Below, in pieces: positions 22,695-35,316 of a stretch of DNA of 64,000 bases. Position 1 is the first letter of the stretch, and every line of letters starts with the position of its first letter. The notes under the pieces are model-generated. The model was given only the letters and a program-made list of their open reading frames with translations. It made no database searches and was not told where the DNA came from. The stretch lies in the NCBI RefSeq assembly GCF_963169125.1, contig NC_084793.1, positions 226,780,360 through 226,844,359 on the forward strand, given 5' to 3'. Source of the DNA: Humulus lupulus (lineage: Eukaryota; Streptophyta; Magnoliopsida; Rosales; Cannabaceae). The translations under genes were made by a program, and so were the position numbers.

Positions 22695-23446
22695 TGTATG
22701 CCCTAAATATCCACGGGCTATTAGCGAGCTGGAAAAGGACATGATTATATCAGCCACGTGGAAGCCACCTACCTGGAGCTGCTATTATGAGGTCCTACCT
22801 CTTTAAGCTCGAGGTAACCAAGGGTTTATTGCGATTATTAAGGCATCGGGTCAGCAGTGTGGACACCACGAGCTGAGACTACATCAGGCTCGGGGTACGA
22901 GCTTGAGTCGGCACCTCTGACCTTTTATAAAGTCAACCACGCAATGTAAATGTGCATATATCAGACATCACGTGTCTGATCCATCCCTGAATTCTCGGAC
23001 ACGCAGCATAAACGTGCATGTTCAGGCACCCACGACTGGGTTGGGCCGTGCGGCCCATTATCCCCCTTACCTATTGATTAGACCACACTTCATTGTCAGG
23101 TTTTAGGAATTAATCATGAATGTCACAGACGTGACATGATGGGTAAGAAGGTCACGGGATGACCTCCTTTGCCAACACCCAGGTGCCCTCTCCCTATAAA
23201 TATGGAGACCCTAGGAATTACAAAGGGTTGGATTATAATTTGTAAAGAAATACCCTGTAAAGAATACCAGAGAGATATCAATAATATTGGCTGGTGGACT
23301 AGAAGGATTTTAACCTTTGGACCACCTAAAATAGTATTTGTGTTATCATTTTACTTTGAGATCATTCATCTATTACGGTTCATTATTTAACACTAATCCC
23401 TCTCCTTATTCTTATAATTATCTGTTGCTGAAGAACCGCGTCAACA
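22695..23446 (+). repeat. 5' LTR of element A
   Basis: Begins TGTATGCCCTAAATATCCAC and ends CGCGTCAACA. It is the same length as the 3' LTR at 44079 and is preceded by GAAAC. It contains a CACGTGTCTGAT segment, a GGGTTGGGCCGTGCGGCCCA stretch and a TATA box. Confidence 0.95.
23195..23202 (+). promoter_or_regulatory. TATA box of element A 5' LTR
   Basis: CCCTATAAATATGGAGACC. The same box recurs in the 3' LTR at 44579-44586. It would start the genomic RNA within the LTR. Confidence 0.7.
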
Positions 23447-23449
23447 GTT

Positions 23450-23467
23450 TGGTGCTTTCATTGAGAG
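23450..23467 (+). other. Primer-binding site of element A
   Basis: TGGTGCTTTCATTGAGAG begins three bases after the LTR. The same sequence follows the LTR of element C, and a one-base variant follows that of E (52055). It starts with TGG, as required for pairing with a tRNA CCA end. I did not assign the tRNA. Confidence 0.75.
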
Positions 23468-23474
23468 CAGTTAG

Positions 23475-25600
23475 ATTGGTGCTATCGCTAAGTCCCGCCG
23501 GGGTAATCGGTCCAAGCCCAGTCGGTCGGTCAGACCCCCAACATCCAATTCTACTCCCATGTCGCACCACCGGGGGACCACCTTTGAGGAACTTCCTAGG
23601 GCCGGGCAGCAGTACAGCCGATCGGTCCAGACCTCAACTCCCAGCTCACTTCCACCCTCGAGCGCACCCAGGAGGGCTTGAGGAAGCTCGCGAAGGAGAT
23701 CCGAGGAGGGCTCGCAACAACAGCCTGCCCCGGCTAGCCGTCCTGTGCCCCACTTAGACCGCCGAGCACAGGACGCGGAGGATGGTAGAGTGGAGCGGCT
23801 GCGACCTAACTTGATCCGCCCTAACGGGACTAGGATCGCATCCCCGGTCAGACATCCTCCTTCACCAATAAGATACCCGTCTCCTCCCCGGCCAGTCCGA
23901 GGCATCCCGGCTCATGGAAGCAGTAGGAGAAATCCTCCCTTCGTCGGACCTTCCCATCGTAGCTGGGCACCCAGAGAAGTCCCGGATCCTCATCCCCAGT
24001 GGCGGGCTTTGAGCTTCTCAAATGGAAGCTACTGGACCGGAAGCCATCGAAGTGATCTATCTGGCGGAGACCTGCGCCAACACTTGAGCTCGGCGCAAAG
24101 TCCCCAGGCCGCCCCGAGGGGCGACCTTCAAGATCGCCTAAACTCTTAGAGAGGAGACCCAGTTGGAAACGGCGGCCGTGCTCGCCAAAGGGAAGACCTG
24201 TCCGAAGTACGTGACAGCGGGAACGTCCCATATAACCTATCTCAAGATAGGAGGGACAATAACCCACCAAACGCGTACAATGGATCTGGAGTTGTTGAAC
24301 AACCCCGGAATAACCAAGGAAGTCAGGACAAAATCCTTGAGCGCCTGGCTCAAATGGAGGAGCTGATGAGGAAGCTCTTATCAGAAAAAGAAAAATATGA
24401 GTATGATTTAGGGGACGAACTTGAGCTCTTCGCCCCCAGCATAGCAGCAACGGCGTATCCACCTGGTTTCCGTATACCTCACTTGTCCAAATTCAACGGA
24501 GACGGGGACCCGTCAAATCATCTGGGTATGTTCAACACCCTAATGATGGCCCACAACATTGGTCCCGAGTTGAGATGTTTAATATTTCCTTCCACCTTGA
24601 CCGGGCTGGCCAGGCAATGGTTCAAACAGAGTAAAAAGCAATAAATCAGCTCGTGGAAAACCTTCTCTGCTGACTTTAAGAGGGCCTTCCGAGCTTCTCA
24701 GGCTGCCCACGTCAAGGTCGATACCCTGGCGAACATAAGGCAGCAGCCCGACGAGCCTCTGAAGGCTTACCTGAGCAGATTCGCGAACGTCGTTGCTCGG
24801 GCCAGAGACGCAAATGACAGCTCCAAGCTCATGGCTTTGAGGACTGGGATCCTCGTCGGAGGCGGACTCTGGGAAGAGATACAGAGGAAGGGAGTCAGCA
24901 CTGTAAATTAATTTCTAAATAGGGCCCAGGGATGGATCAACCTGGAGGAGGCGCGAGCATTAGCCGCGGGAACCAGCCAGGCCCCTGAACAACCCGCTGG
25001 AGTGGGAACGGACGTCGTGACAGCGACACAAACCGTTACACAGAATAAACAGTTTGGTGGAGGTAAGAGAAAGGGGAGCAGCGAGGGTAGCCAACATGAC
25101 CTAAAGAAGAACAAGTCCGTAGAAAAATTCAAGCCGGTCTACGCGACTTATACCGAGCTCACCAACTCTAAGGAGAACATCTTCCTAGCAAATTCTGCTC
25201 GCCTCCCCTGGAAGAAGTCATAACCGTTGAAGCACCAGAAGGGTAAGCGAGACCCCTCTAAGTTTTGTCGGTTCTACAACAACATTGGTCACAACACCGA
25301 TGATTGTAGGCACTTGAAGGATGAGATCGAGACTCTCATCAGAGCCGAAGCCTTGGCTCAATATGCGCGGAATAGAGTTCCCGCCGGCCATCCAGCTCCG
25401 GAAGTCCCGGTAAGTCAGCCCGGATCACGGGTGGATCAAGATGTCCCTCCTCCCGTGATAGGAGGAGAGATCTCCACGATCTCTGGAGGTCCCCATCTGG
25501 CTGGCATGAGCAGAGGTGCCCAAAAAGATACGTCAACAAACTTAAGGCTCATAATGGAGTGGAGTTCGTCCCTGAGCAGCATCTACCAAAGCAGCAATGA
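23475..25600 (+). pseudogene. gag of element A, broken
   Basis: A Pro/Arg-rich leader with IASPVRHPPSPIRYPSPPRP (about 23840) is followed by the Gag domain: IPHLSKFNGDGDPSNHL (about 24474), LARQWFKQ, then LANIRQQPDEPLKAYLSRF and the downstream AYATYTELTNSKE region. Next comes a reduced zinc-knuckle-like CRFYNNIGHNTDDC (about 25267), which lacks the second Cys but is usual for this group. Stops lie at 24642-24644, 24908-24910 and 25221-25223. Frame changes occur near 24150-24350 and again near 25500-25520. Gag would form the particle and bind the element RNA. This copy cannot make it in one piece. Confidence 0.85.
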
Positions 25601-28600
25601 TTGGAGAGACAACCAATCATATTTACTGAAGAAGATGCCAGCCACGTCCAGTTCCCTCATAACGACCCTCTGGTCATAGCCGTTCAGCTCGCTAATCGGA
25701 GGGTTAGGAGAGTACTGGTCGATAATGGGAGCTCAGTAAACCTACTGTTCCGGTCTACACTAGAAAAGATGGGTTTATCTGTCACCGAGCTAAAAGCCAC
25801 CTCCATGATGCTATACGGATTCTCTGGAGAAGGATCGGCAGCAATAGGAATGATCGAGCTGGTGATCACCTTGGGAGAGGGACCTCAGACAGTCTCGAAA
25901 CTCTTCGAGTTTGTGGTCATCGATTGTCCCGCCTCATACAATGCCATTTTGGGTCGACCTACACTGATAGCGTTTGAAGCCATTACCTCCATCTGCCACC
26001 TCGCGCTAAAATTCCCCTCATCCTCAGGGATATGCACGGTCCGTGGCGATCAACTTGCTGCCAGGGAATGCTACAACATTTCTATGAAGGGAAAATTAAA
26101 ACCTGTGCAGTTAACGATGACCGTCCAGAGCGAGAATGAGGAATCTCAGGAGCTTGTGCCTAGTCCTGAGATTGAAAAACCTCAGAGTGCCAAAGGGGAG
26201 GGTATCGTCTTGAATGATAATATCGACCCCAGAATAGGCGAGGATAAATCCGAGCTCCAAGCTATCGAAGAGCTCGAGGAGGTAAATATTGATCCACAAA
26301 ATCCCTCGCGGATGGTAAAGCTCGGGAAAAGTCTATGTGGCTAAAGGAAGGTAGAGCTGATTAAGTTTCTGTATGAGAACCTGGACGTGTTCACATGGTC
26401 TCATGAAGACATGGTGGGGATCAGTCCGAGCATCATCATGCACACCCTCCACTTGGATAAAAGCGTGCCTGCGAAATCTCAGAAACAAAGGCGCCTAGGA
26501 ACAACCCGAGCTGAGGCCCTAGAAGAAGAAGTAGCCCGGCTCTTAAAGTGCGGCTTTATCCGTGAGGCGAAGTTCCCGATCTGGGTCGCCAATCCTGTGT
26601 TGGTCCTGAAGCCCAACGGGAAATGGCGGACCTGTATCGACTTCCCGATCTGAACAAAGCCTGCCCCAAATACTGCTTCCCCTTCCCGAGGATCGACCAA
26701 TTGGTGGACGCCACGACGGGGCACGAGCTCATGTCTTTTATGGATGCATATTCAGGCTATAATCAGATCGCCATGAATCCAGCAGACCAGGAACACACTA
26801 GCTTCATGACCCCGACTAACGTTTATTGTTACAAGGTCATGCCCTTTGGGCTGAAGAACGCTGGAGCTACATACCAGAGGTTGGTAAATAAGATGTTTGC
26901 CAACCAGATTGGGAAGAACATGGAAGTGTATGTTGACGACATGCTGGTCAAGTCGAAAACTGCCGATAACCATGTTTCTGATCTAGAGGAATGCTTTAAG
27001 ATATTGAGAGAATACGGCATGAGGCTTAACCCACAAAAATGTACTTTCGGGGTCGCATTTGGAAAATTCCTGGGTTTCATTGTCAATACCAGAGGAATCG
27101 AAGCAAACCCCGATAAGATCAGGTCGCTGCTCGAGATGCCCTCACCTCAGTCGCGAAAGGACGTTCAAGGCCTGACCAGAAGGGTGGCGGCCCTTAATCG
27201 GTTTATTTCTAAATCTACCCACAGGTGTCTGCCATTCTACAACCTGCTCCGGGGGAATAAGAAGTTCGAGTGGACCAAGGAGTGCGAGCGTGCCTTCCTC
27301 GACCTGAAAGCACATTTAGCCGAGCCGCCCGTATTATCCAAACCAACGGCAGGAGAGCCTCTTTTCCTTTACCTAGTTGTCACGGAAGATGCAGCTAGCG
27401 CCGTCTTGGTCCGAGAAGAAGACCGATCTCAGAAGCCAGTCTATTACATCAGCAAGAGGCTTCTCAGAGCTGAGTCCCGGTATCCGTTGATGGAGAAGAT
27501 GGCTTTCTGTCTCATTACGGCCTCCCGGAAGCTCAGGCCGTATTTTCAGTCCCACTCAATACATGTCATAACCGATCAACCTTTAAGGCAGGTTTTGCAA
27601 AAACCTGAAGCATCGGGACGTCTGTTGAAGTGGGCTATTGAGCTCAGCCAATTTGAGATTTTGTACATACCGTGAACTGCAATAAAAATCCAGGCCCTGG
27701 CTAATTTTGTGGCAGAGTGCATGGGATTCCGAGAAGATCCTGTAGAAGAGTCAGCCCAGGCCTCCTTACCCCAGGCCTCATGGAAGGTCTTCGTAGATGG
27801 CTCGTCTAACGAGAATGGCTCCGGGGCTGGAATCATATTGATATCCTCAGAAGGACATCGATTCCACTCGGCGTTGCGATTCGGATTCAAAGCGTCCAAC
27901 AACGAGGCCGAATACGAAGCTTTACTGGCCGGGCTAAGGGTGGCCCAGGAGCTGAAGGCCAGCTCCGTCCAGTGTTACAGCGACTCCCAGCTCGTGGTGA
28001 ACCAAGTGTTGGGGGAATACCAAGCACGAGGAGCCAAGATGGCTGCTTACTTGGCCAAGGTAAAAAGCGAGTTGTCTGCATTTGAGCGTGGCTCAATTGA
28101 GCAGATACCGCGGGAGCAGAATGCCAACACGGATGCCCTAGCAAAGTTCGCTACCTCTGGGGAGAAGAAGACTTTGGGGTTACTGCCGGTAGAGTTCTTG
28201 GAGAAGCCGAGCATAGAGGAAGTTGGGCGGAGGTCGAGATGATCGACGCCAGGCTGACCTGGATGACCCCCATCCTCGAATATCTTACAGCAGGAAAGTT
28301 ACCTGAAGAGCGAAATGACGCAAGGCGGGTACTTTACCAGGCTCCAAGGTATACAGTGATAGATGGGATATTATATCAGTGCAGACATTCTCTACCTCTC
28401 CTACGGTGTGTTCTGCCAGGCGAAGCGAAGACCATTTTGCAGGAGGTGCAGGAGGGTTTTTGCGGAGATCACACTGGGGGGCAAAGCTTGGCCCTGAAGA
28501 TATTAAGGCAAGGATATTACTGGCCCACTCTGTCAAAGGACTCGATTTCCTACGTCAAAAAATGTGACAAGTGCCAGTGATTTTCCACAGTTGCCCGAGC

Positions 28601-29495
28601 TCCCCTAGTCGAGCTGAAGATGATCTCGTCCCCGTGGACATTCGCGGTCTGGGGGATTGACTTGGTTGGCGCCTTCCCTACTGGAAAGGGAGGAGTTCAT
28701 TACGCAGTGGTAGCTATCGACTACTTCACCAAGTTGGCAGAAGCAGAGCCCCTGGCAACAATCACTTCGAAAAGAGTCCTCGACTTCGTGGTCAAGAGCA
28801 TTATCTTCCGATTCGGGCTGCCAAATAAGATCGTATCGGATAATGGAACGCAGTTCGACAGCGACCTCTTCACTGAATTCTGTGAGAGGCATGACATTGT
28901 AAAAAGCTTCTCCTCCGTGGCCTATCCCCAGGAAAATGGGCAGGTCAAAGCCGTCAATAAGATGCTGAAGGCAAGCCTTAAGAAAAGACTGGACGAAGCC
29001 AAGGGAGTCTGGCCAGAACAGCTCCCCTAGGTACTGTGGGCATACCGGACCTTGCATCGAACGCCGACGGGCCATACTCCTTTCTCCCTGGCTTTCGGGA
29101 GTGAGGCAGTCCTTCCCATCGAAGTAAAGGTAGCCTCGCATAGAGTCCAGGCATTTGACCAAGACCGTAATGATGAATTGCTCTGCGCGTCCCTCGACCT
29201 GATTGACGAAAGACGAGAAGATTTGTAGCTACAGTTCGCGCATTATCAACAAAAGATCACTCGTTATTTCAACTCAAAGGTTAGGAAACGCGCCTTTAGC
29301 GTTGGCGACCTGGTCCTCAGAAGAGTCTTCTTAGCCAGTAAGGATCCCAAAGACGGAGTATTGGGGCCGAATTGGGAAGGGCCCTACCAAATAAACGAGG
29401 TCATTAAAGAAGGAACCTACAAGTTAGCTCGGCTAAATGGAGAAGCAGTCCCACAAACTTGGAACGCTATCCATTTGAAGAAATATTATCAATGA
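25511..29495 (+). pseudogene. pro-pol of element A: PR, RT, RNase H, aRNase H, IN
   Basis: In order: a retropepsin with active site LVDNGSSVNLL (about 25717), reverse transcriptase with FIREAKFPIWVANPVLV, MDAYSGYNQI, VMPFGLKNAGATYQR and catalytic YVDD (26929-26940), a first RNase H (LFLYLVVTEDAAS...ESRYPLMEKMA), and a second RNase H of archaeal type (KVFVDGSSNENGSGAGIIL, NNEAEYEALLAG, CYSDSQLV, NTDALAKFA). Integrase follows with the HHCC finger (GDHTGG, CDKCQ), the core (WGIDLVGAFPTG, SDNGTQFDS, ENGQVKA) and a C-terminal tail ending at the TGA at 29493. The double RNase H is diagnostic of the Tat lineage. Frames shift near 26645 and 28222. Stops lie at about 25595, 26342, 27673, 28578, 29028 and 29224. 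Confidence 0.9.
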
Positions 29496-30477
29496 TACCT
29501 TTGTAAGGCTTAATCATAAAAGCCATCTTTTGTTTATTAAGTAATGAGAATTAAATATTTTTACATTATTGTGTATATTTGGGGATGTAAAGTCAAGTAA
29601 CCACGAAAGACCTTTTCCTAGTTACTTGGGGGGCATATGTCCTAGATACAACCAGGTCGTCCAAAAACTTAGAAGTTAATTCAAATTGATTGATCGATGT
29701 TTTTCTTAAAAAGCACGAGATATCGATAAAGGATTAATGCGAACTAAGTTGTATCCTAGATATAACCAAGTCGTCCAAAAACTTAGAAGTTAATTCAAAT
29801 TGATTGATCGATGTTTTTCTTAAAAAGCACGAGATATCGATAAAGGATTAACGCGAACTAAGTTGTATCCTGGATATAACCAGGTCATCCTAAAAACTTA
29901 GAAGTTAGTTCAAATTGGTTGATCGATGTTTTTCTTAAAAAGCACGAGATATCGATAAAGGATTAACACGAACTAAGTTTTCAAATTAATGTCCTGGATA
30001 TAACCAGGTCGTCCAAAAAACTTAGAAGTTAGCTCAAATTGGTTGATCGATGTTGTTCTTAAAAAGCACGAGATATCGATAAAGGATTAACACGAACTAA
30101 GATTTCAAATTAATGTCCTGGATACAACCAGGTCCTAAAACTTAGAAGTTATTTCAAAATTGGTTGATCGATGTTTTTCTTAAAAAACACGAGATATCGT
30201 TAAAAGATTAACATGAACTAAGTTTTTAAATTAATGTCCTGGATACAACCAGGACTTAAGTCTTAGAAGTTGGTTCAAGTTGATTAGCATGTTTTTTTTT
30301 AGAAAAGCATAAGATGCCAATCACAACACAAACAAAAACTAAGTTATCACCAAGTGCATAGAAGAGAAATAAAGTCGGAGCAAAAATATGTAAATCAATT
30401 GTCTCGAGGTTAAAAAACCTCATGATATAAAATCACAAAAAAAATATATAAATTATAAAAGGAAGGGAGAAAAAGTC
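29496..30477. repeat. Post-pol region with six ~118-bp tandem repeats
   Basis: A G-rich tract CTTGGGGGGCATATGTCC lies at about 29625. From 29639 to about 30300, six imperfect units of 115-123 bases follow, starting near 29643, 29757, 29872, 29995, 30118 and 30239. Each contains TAACCAGGTCGTCC, CTTAGAAGTTA, TTGATCGATGTTTTTCTT and a CACGAGATATCGATAAAGG segment. Units diverge toward the right. Tandem repeats in this position, between pol and the 3' LTR, are known in Tat-lineage elements and have been proposed as a source of satellites. The last 170 bases run into the end of the antisense gene. Confidence 0.9.
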
Positions 30478-30835
30478 CTAAGCCCCGCCAGGCCGCTTTG
30501 ATGAGGTCGCCCCCTCGCCATCCTGCTCGGTGGCAGTGGAAATCTCTTCGGTCTCGGAGGGCGCCTCTTGTTGAAGGCGAGCTTTGAACTTCTCCAGAAA
30601 GGATTCCCACACATCCGACCCTAGGAAGGAGAAGTCACCATCCGGGTTGAAGACCCAGCAGTGGTACAGCATAGCCTCCATGGAGGAGATGGAAGCTGCC
30701 CTCTCCGCCGCCAGAGCAGCCTTGGCCTCCACGGCCTCGACCTTCGCGGCATCTAGTGCGGCCCGGGCAGCCTTGGCTTCCTCAAGCTCGATCTTCGTAG
30801 CAGCTAGGGCAGCCTTGGTGGCCTCGACCTCCTGC

Positions 30836-33205
30836 TGTAATGCCCCGAATTCTCTGATGCGGTTTAATGGCGGGATTAGTAGGCCGGGAGGGCCATACTT
30901 GTTTAATTACGCCATTAAATGATATTATGCATGTATATGTGAATTATATTATAATATGATGTTAAATGCATGCATGTGAGTTCACATTTTAATTCCAGGG
31001 GTGCGATGGTAATTTGGCCCGTTGAGGGTATAATTGTTTAATTGTATGCATGTCGATGATATGTGTTGAGACCACATTATAATGTGGGTTGGTTCGAGCT
31101 ATTCGGCACGAGACGATCTTGGAATATTGATTAGCGGTTTAGTCGCAACAGGTTTAAGACCGGGGCTTGGGTTGAGTCTCGGGGTGATTTTAATAATTAG
31201 AATGTTGCTGGGTATTAAAGGGTAAGGGGATGTGAATTATTGGTGTTTGAGATTATTGAGAATATCGGGAAGTGGAGAGCGTTAATTATGATTAACGAGA
31301 TATGAGGAAAGTACCAAATATGCCCTTGTGAGCCTTTAGAAACAATTAATTGACCTAGGGGTAAAATGGACATTTCACCCCTAGGATAGATATGTCTATT
31401 GATAGCTGAAAGAAGGAAGTAAAAACATAGCAAGATTTTGAGTTATCTCGTACCTTCTTCTCTTCACCTTTCTTTGTGATTTTGGAACCATTCTTGAGGA
31501 TTCAAGCTTGGGAAGCAAGCCTTGGGAGTTTGGGAGTGTGTTCCACCATTGAAGAGCATCATAAGCTGAGCTTTGGGTAAGTTTCTAACCATAGAATTCT
31601 CTGGTTTGCCCTGTTTTAGCTTTGTTTTGCAGCTGGGATTTCTAGGGTAAATACTTGGTTTTGTTGGGAGTTTTGGCTAGGGTTCCTATGATTGTGATGT
31701 TTGGGATGTGTTAGGATGGTTTTTGGGTTCATTTGGCAATAAGAATGGGATTTGGAAGCTTGGGAATCAGGTTAGTATCGAAGGAGTTGAGAAGGTCGGT
31801 TCAGGGCAATGCTGGTTTGGAGGTAGCGCTGTAGCGCCCACCATAGGGCGCTACAGCGCTCCTCAGGAGGGTTTTTGGCATGTTGGTGGTTCTGAGTATA
31901 GCGCTGGGGCGCTAGGGGTTGAGCGCTGTAGCGCTACCCTATTCCTTCTAAGTCTTGTTTTGAGTGTTTTTAAGGGTTTTTGACTTGGGGTTTCAATCCT
32001 TAAGGCCCGGGATCGAATCTACTCACCGTGTGGGCATGTTTCGAGGTCCCGAGAGTGGTGCTTAGGTTAAGACCCTATTCATGTGGATTCTCATTAATGG
32101 AGGTTATAATTGGTTGTGATTAGGTAACCGCTAAGGAACTAAAAGATCGATCGTTCTCAAGGGTCGTCCTTATTATATTTCTCGCTCGAACTTGAGGTAA
32201 GAAAACTGCACCCTGTGTATATATGACATGTGTGCTGGCTATTGAGGCATGTTGATTGATAGATGTGGACATGGATTGCTTATTAAATGCTAGTAAATGT
32301 TGATTATCTGTATATGTACTGACTAGTCAGGGACATTGACCTAAGAGTCAGAAATGGCATAGCGTCATAAACGTCGAGCCAAATGAAGATTAGATCTAAT
32401 CGATATCAGTGTTGAATGACTCTAAGGCATTAACGCTAGACCGACTCTAAGGTCGATGAACTTATAAGCGCTTTGCTAGTCTGAGACTAGTTATTCAGAG
32501 CCAAGGCATGTGGCCCCGGTGACTGTTTGTCACATGGCTAGGGAACGCTGTTCCAGGGTTATGACTCTATGGTCATGAGGAGGGTTATGTTGGAGACTAT
32601 TCACCATACACCTATCCTGGTTAAACTTATGAAAGGTTCACTTATCAGTTAAGCCCGAGTGATCCTAACGTCACTTGGCTAGAGGGGGCTGTACCCACAT
32701 TTGTGACTTTTGCGACTGCCACCTATTTAGTTGGACTGTTGGTCCTGAATGATTATTATGATCATTGTTGATATTATATCATGTTTTATTATGCTTTTCT
32801 TACTGGGCCTTGGCTCATGGGTGCTATGTGGTGCCGGTAAAGGGAAAGAAAAGCTCACCCAGCTGTGAGTGGAGAGCTTAGGTGGTGATGTGTACATATG
32901 CGGTCGCTTGATCACCATGACCAGGGTGTTCTCAAAGGAACTAGGGGGTTTACCCTATTTTTGCCGCTTAGGTCGGCGGGATTGTAAATTTGGAACATTA
33001 ATGGATATTTTGTACTGAGAACAACTTGTAAATGTTTTGATTAGCTCTGTAGAGCAGTTTGTAATGAAAAATATCCATTCCTTCTTATTAGTTTTTCACC
33101 TTAACCTGTTAATCACACTTAGAGCACGTTTTTAACCAAAGGACTCGGGTAGCGGGTCAAATTTCCGGTTCACCGTAACTGTTCTTTGGTAACCAGGGCG
33201 TTACA
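30836..33205 (+). repeat. 5' LTR of element B
   Basis: 2370 bases. Very similar over its whole length to 38262-40639, with only scattered substitutions by eye. It contains a cluster of AGCGCT palindromes near 31825-31940. Related LTR pieces occur at 16817-18461 (reverse) and 44869-45542. Confidence 0.95.
31825..31860. repeat. Perfect 15-bp inverted repeat in LTR B
   Basis: AGCGCTGTAGCGCCC, loop ACCATA, then GGGCGCTACAGCGCT. More AGCGCT copies follow at about 31898 and 31921. The 3' LTR has the same hairpin at about 39251-39286 with one mismatch in the stem. Confidence 0.85.
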
Positions 33206-33208
33206 ACT

Positions 33209-33220
33209 TGGTATCAGAGC
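33209..33220 (+). other. Primer-binding site, initiator-Met tRNA type
   Basis: TGGTATCAGAGC, the standard plant primer site, starts three bases after the 5' LTR of element B. Confidence 0.92.
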
Positions 33221-33655
33221 AAGGCCAAGGTTAGGGTTCCTGTAGACTGGCTGGGCATGTACACACATCACTGAAGTCAAGCTCGACTCAGTGTTTTGTA
33301 ATTATTTATGTAGCTATGTGCATGACTGCTTAAATACGGCATATATGCTTTACCTGTATGCATGAAGCACTATGTTAAACCCGTGCCTTGAAATATTATA
33401 TCCTTAGCAATTGTGTGCTTATTAGTACTGGGAATTGTTGGAACATACTTATAAGTATGATTGATTGTGAACCATTATGTGGTACATGCTGAGTGTTAAA
33501 TGCTATAGACATGTATCTGCCTATATATGTTGTATGACTGTGGAATATGATAATTGTCTGTTTGTTCTTGGACCGTAAGGCGGCAAGAGGTTTAGTTATT
33601 ACTACCTGACTGGCCGTATTGATCATTATTTCAGCAAGGTATCAGTGACAGAAAT

Positions 33656-35313
33656 ATGAATCCAGAGCAGACAGATACTACAATTGGCCAGAGTGATCAG
33701 GGCCAGAATAATAATAATAGCCAGGGTCAGGAAAATGACCAGTCTCAGATTCCACAGCCAGCTCCTGTTAACTGGCAGCAGATAGTCAGTGATCTGCAGG
33801 CTACTATATTGAAACAGGGAGAAGAGCTTCGTCTCTTGAAACAACAGCAAGGGCCTGCAGTGGCCAGTGGATCAGAGGCACCTCCTGTGTTGGTGCCAGC
33901 AGCTGGGCAGCTGCCTGAGGTTGGAAATAAGTGGGAGCCTCTCTATGAAAGGTTCAGGAAGCAACAACCTCCAGTATTTGAGGGCAGTGCAGATCCTGCC
34001 AAGGCTGAACAATGGATGAGCATGATTACCACTATCCTTGACTTTATGAGGGTATCTGGTAATGAGAGGGTGGCCTGTGCCACCTATATGTTTTGGGAGG
34101 ATGCCCGAATTTGGTGGGAAGTGATTACCCAGACCAAGAATGTTAATGCTTTGACTTGGGAAGAGTTTCAGACTCTATTCAATGAAAAATATTATAACGA
34201 TGCTATTAGAGCGGCGAAGGCCGAGGAGTTCATTAGGCTACTGCAGGGGAACTTATCAGTTACTGAGTATGCCTTGAAGTTCAATCGTTTGGCAAAGTTT
34301 GCCAAGGAGCTGGTGCCCACTGATGGGACTAGGAGAGAGAGATTCTTGCAGAGGCTACAGCCCAGGTTAGCCCGAGATGTATGTATCACCACTATGGCAG
34401 GGGTTACTACCTATGCACAGGTGGTGGAGAAGGCACTCACAGCTAAGAGTGCAGAGATTAAGATCTGGCGTGCAGTGCAGCCAGAAAGGAATTCAGGAGG
34501 TCAGGTCCTCCATTTGTGGGTTCAGGTAGGGGTGTTGGCCCCAGTGATCAGAAGAGGAAGGTTCCAGACACCTTCCCATTTTCAGGTTCTGACAGGAGGC
34601 CCCGTGGTATTCCTATGGGTCCTCCAGGAGGCAGTGAAGCCTGGAAGTCTTATCCTGAGTGCCCAAGGTGCAAGAGGCATCACTTGGGAGAATGTAGGGC
34701 AAAGGCCTGCTTCTCATGTGGAGCAGTAGGTCATCTTAAAAAGGATTGCCCTAAGGCAAGAAAGGAAGAACCCAGAAAGGCGGACAGCTCGGCCCCAGCT
34801 CGAGTGTTCGCGTTGACTCAAGCAGAAGCTGAGGCTTCTCCCTCAGTTGTTACAGGTCAGCTTCTTAGCGCTGGAACCCCATATAATGTATTGATTGATT
34901 CTGGTGCTACACATTCTTTTTTTGCTAGTCGTGTTATTGATAGACTGTGTAGACCTTGTGATTTTTATGCTATGGGGTTTGGTACTTTATTGCCCACTGG
35001 AGAGTTAGTGGTATCCAAGAGGTGGGTCAGGTCTTTGCCAGTGATAGTAGAGGGCAGAGAGTTATCAATGGATTTAATAGAGTTGGTTATGATTGACTTT
35101 GATATGATATTGGGTATGGATTGGTTGGAAAAGTATGGGGCAACCATTGATTGCAGAAGGAAGATGGTCACCTTTGAGCCTGAAGGTAAGGATCCTTTTG
35201 TGTTTGTTGGTGATGTGCATGGACCTCGCATTCCTATGATTTCTGCATTGAGGGCTAGGGATTTATTACAAGGAGGTTGCATTGGATTCTTAGCCAGTGT
35301 GGTTGATACCACC
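33656..35313 (+). pseudogene. gag-protease of element B, frameshifted
   Basis: Starts MNPEQTDTTIGQ with a Gln/Asn-rich head. The Gag domain follows (RFRKQQPPVFEGSADPAKAE, WWEVI, FNEKYYNDAIRAAKAEEF). One base is gained or lost near 34470, so the zinc knuckle (CFSCGAVGHLKKDC, 34708-34749) and the retropepsin (LIDSGATHSFF, about 34891-34923, and DMILGMDWL) are in the next frame. A TAA at 35314-35316 then separates protease from reverse transcriptase in the same frame. Gag packages the RNA and the protease cuts the polyprotein. Order and motifs are those of Tekay/Del chromoviruses. Confidence 0.92.
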
Positions 35314-35316
35314 TAA

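Noticed and set aside
28605..29162. 185-residue minus-strand frame opposite integrase
   Set aside because: It is the mirror of the integrase core of element A. Element A's real antisense gene lies further right.
31215..31433. Matching minus-strand frames in both LTRs of B (also 38641-38859)
   Set aside because: They recur only because the LTR is duplicated. No start context or family match.
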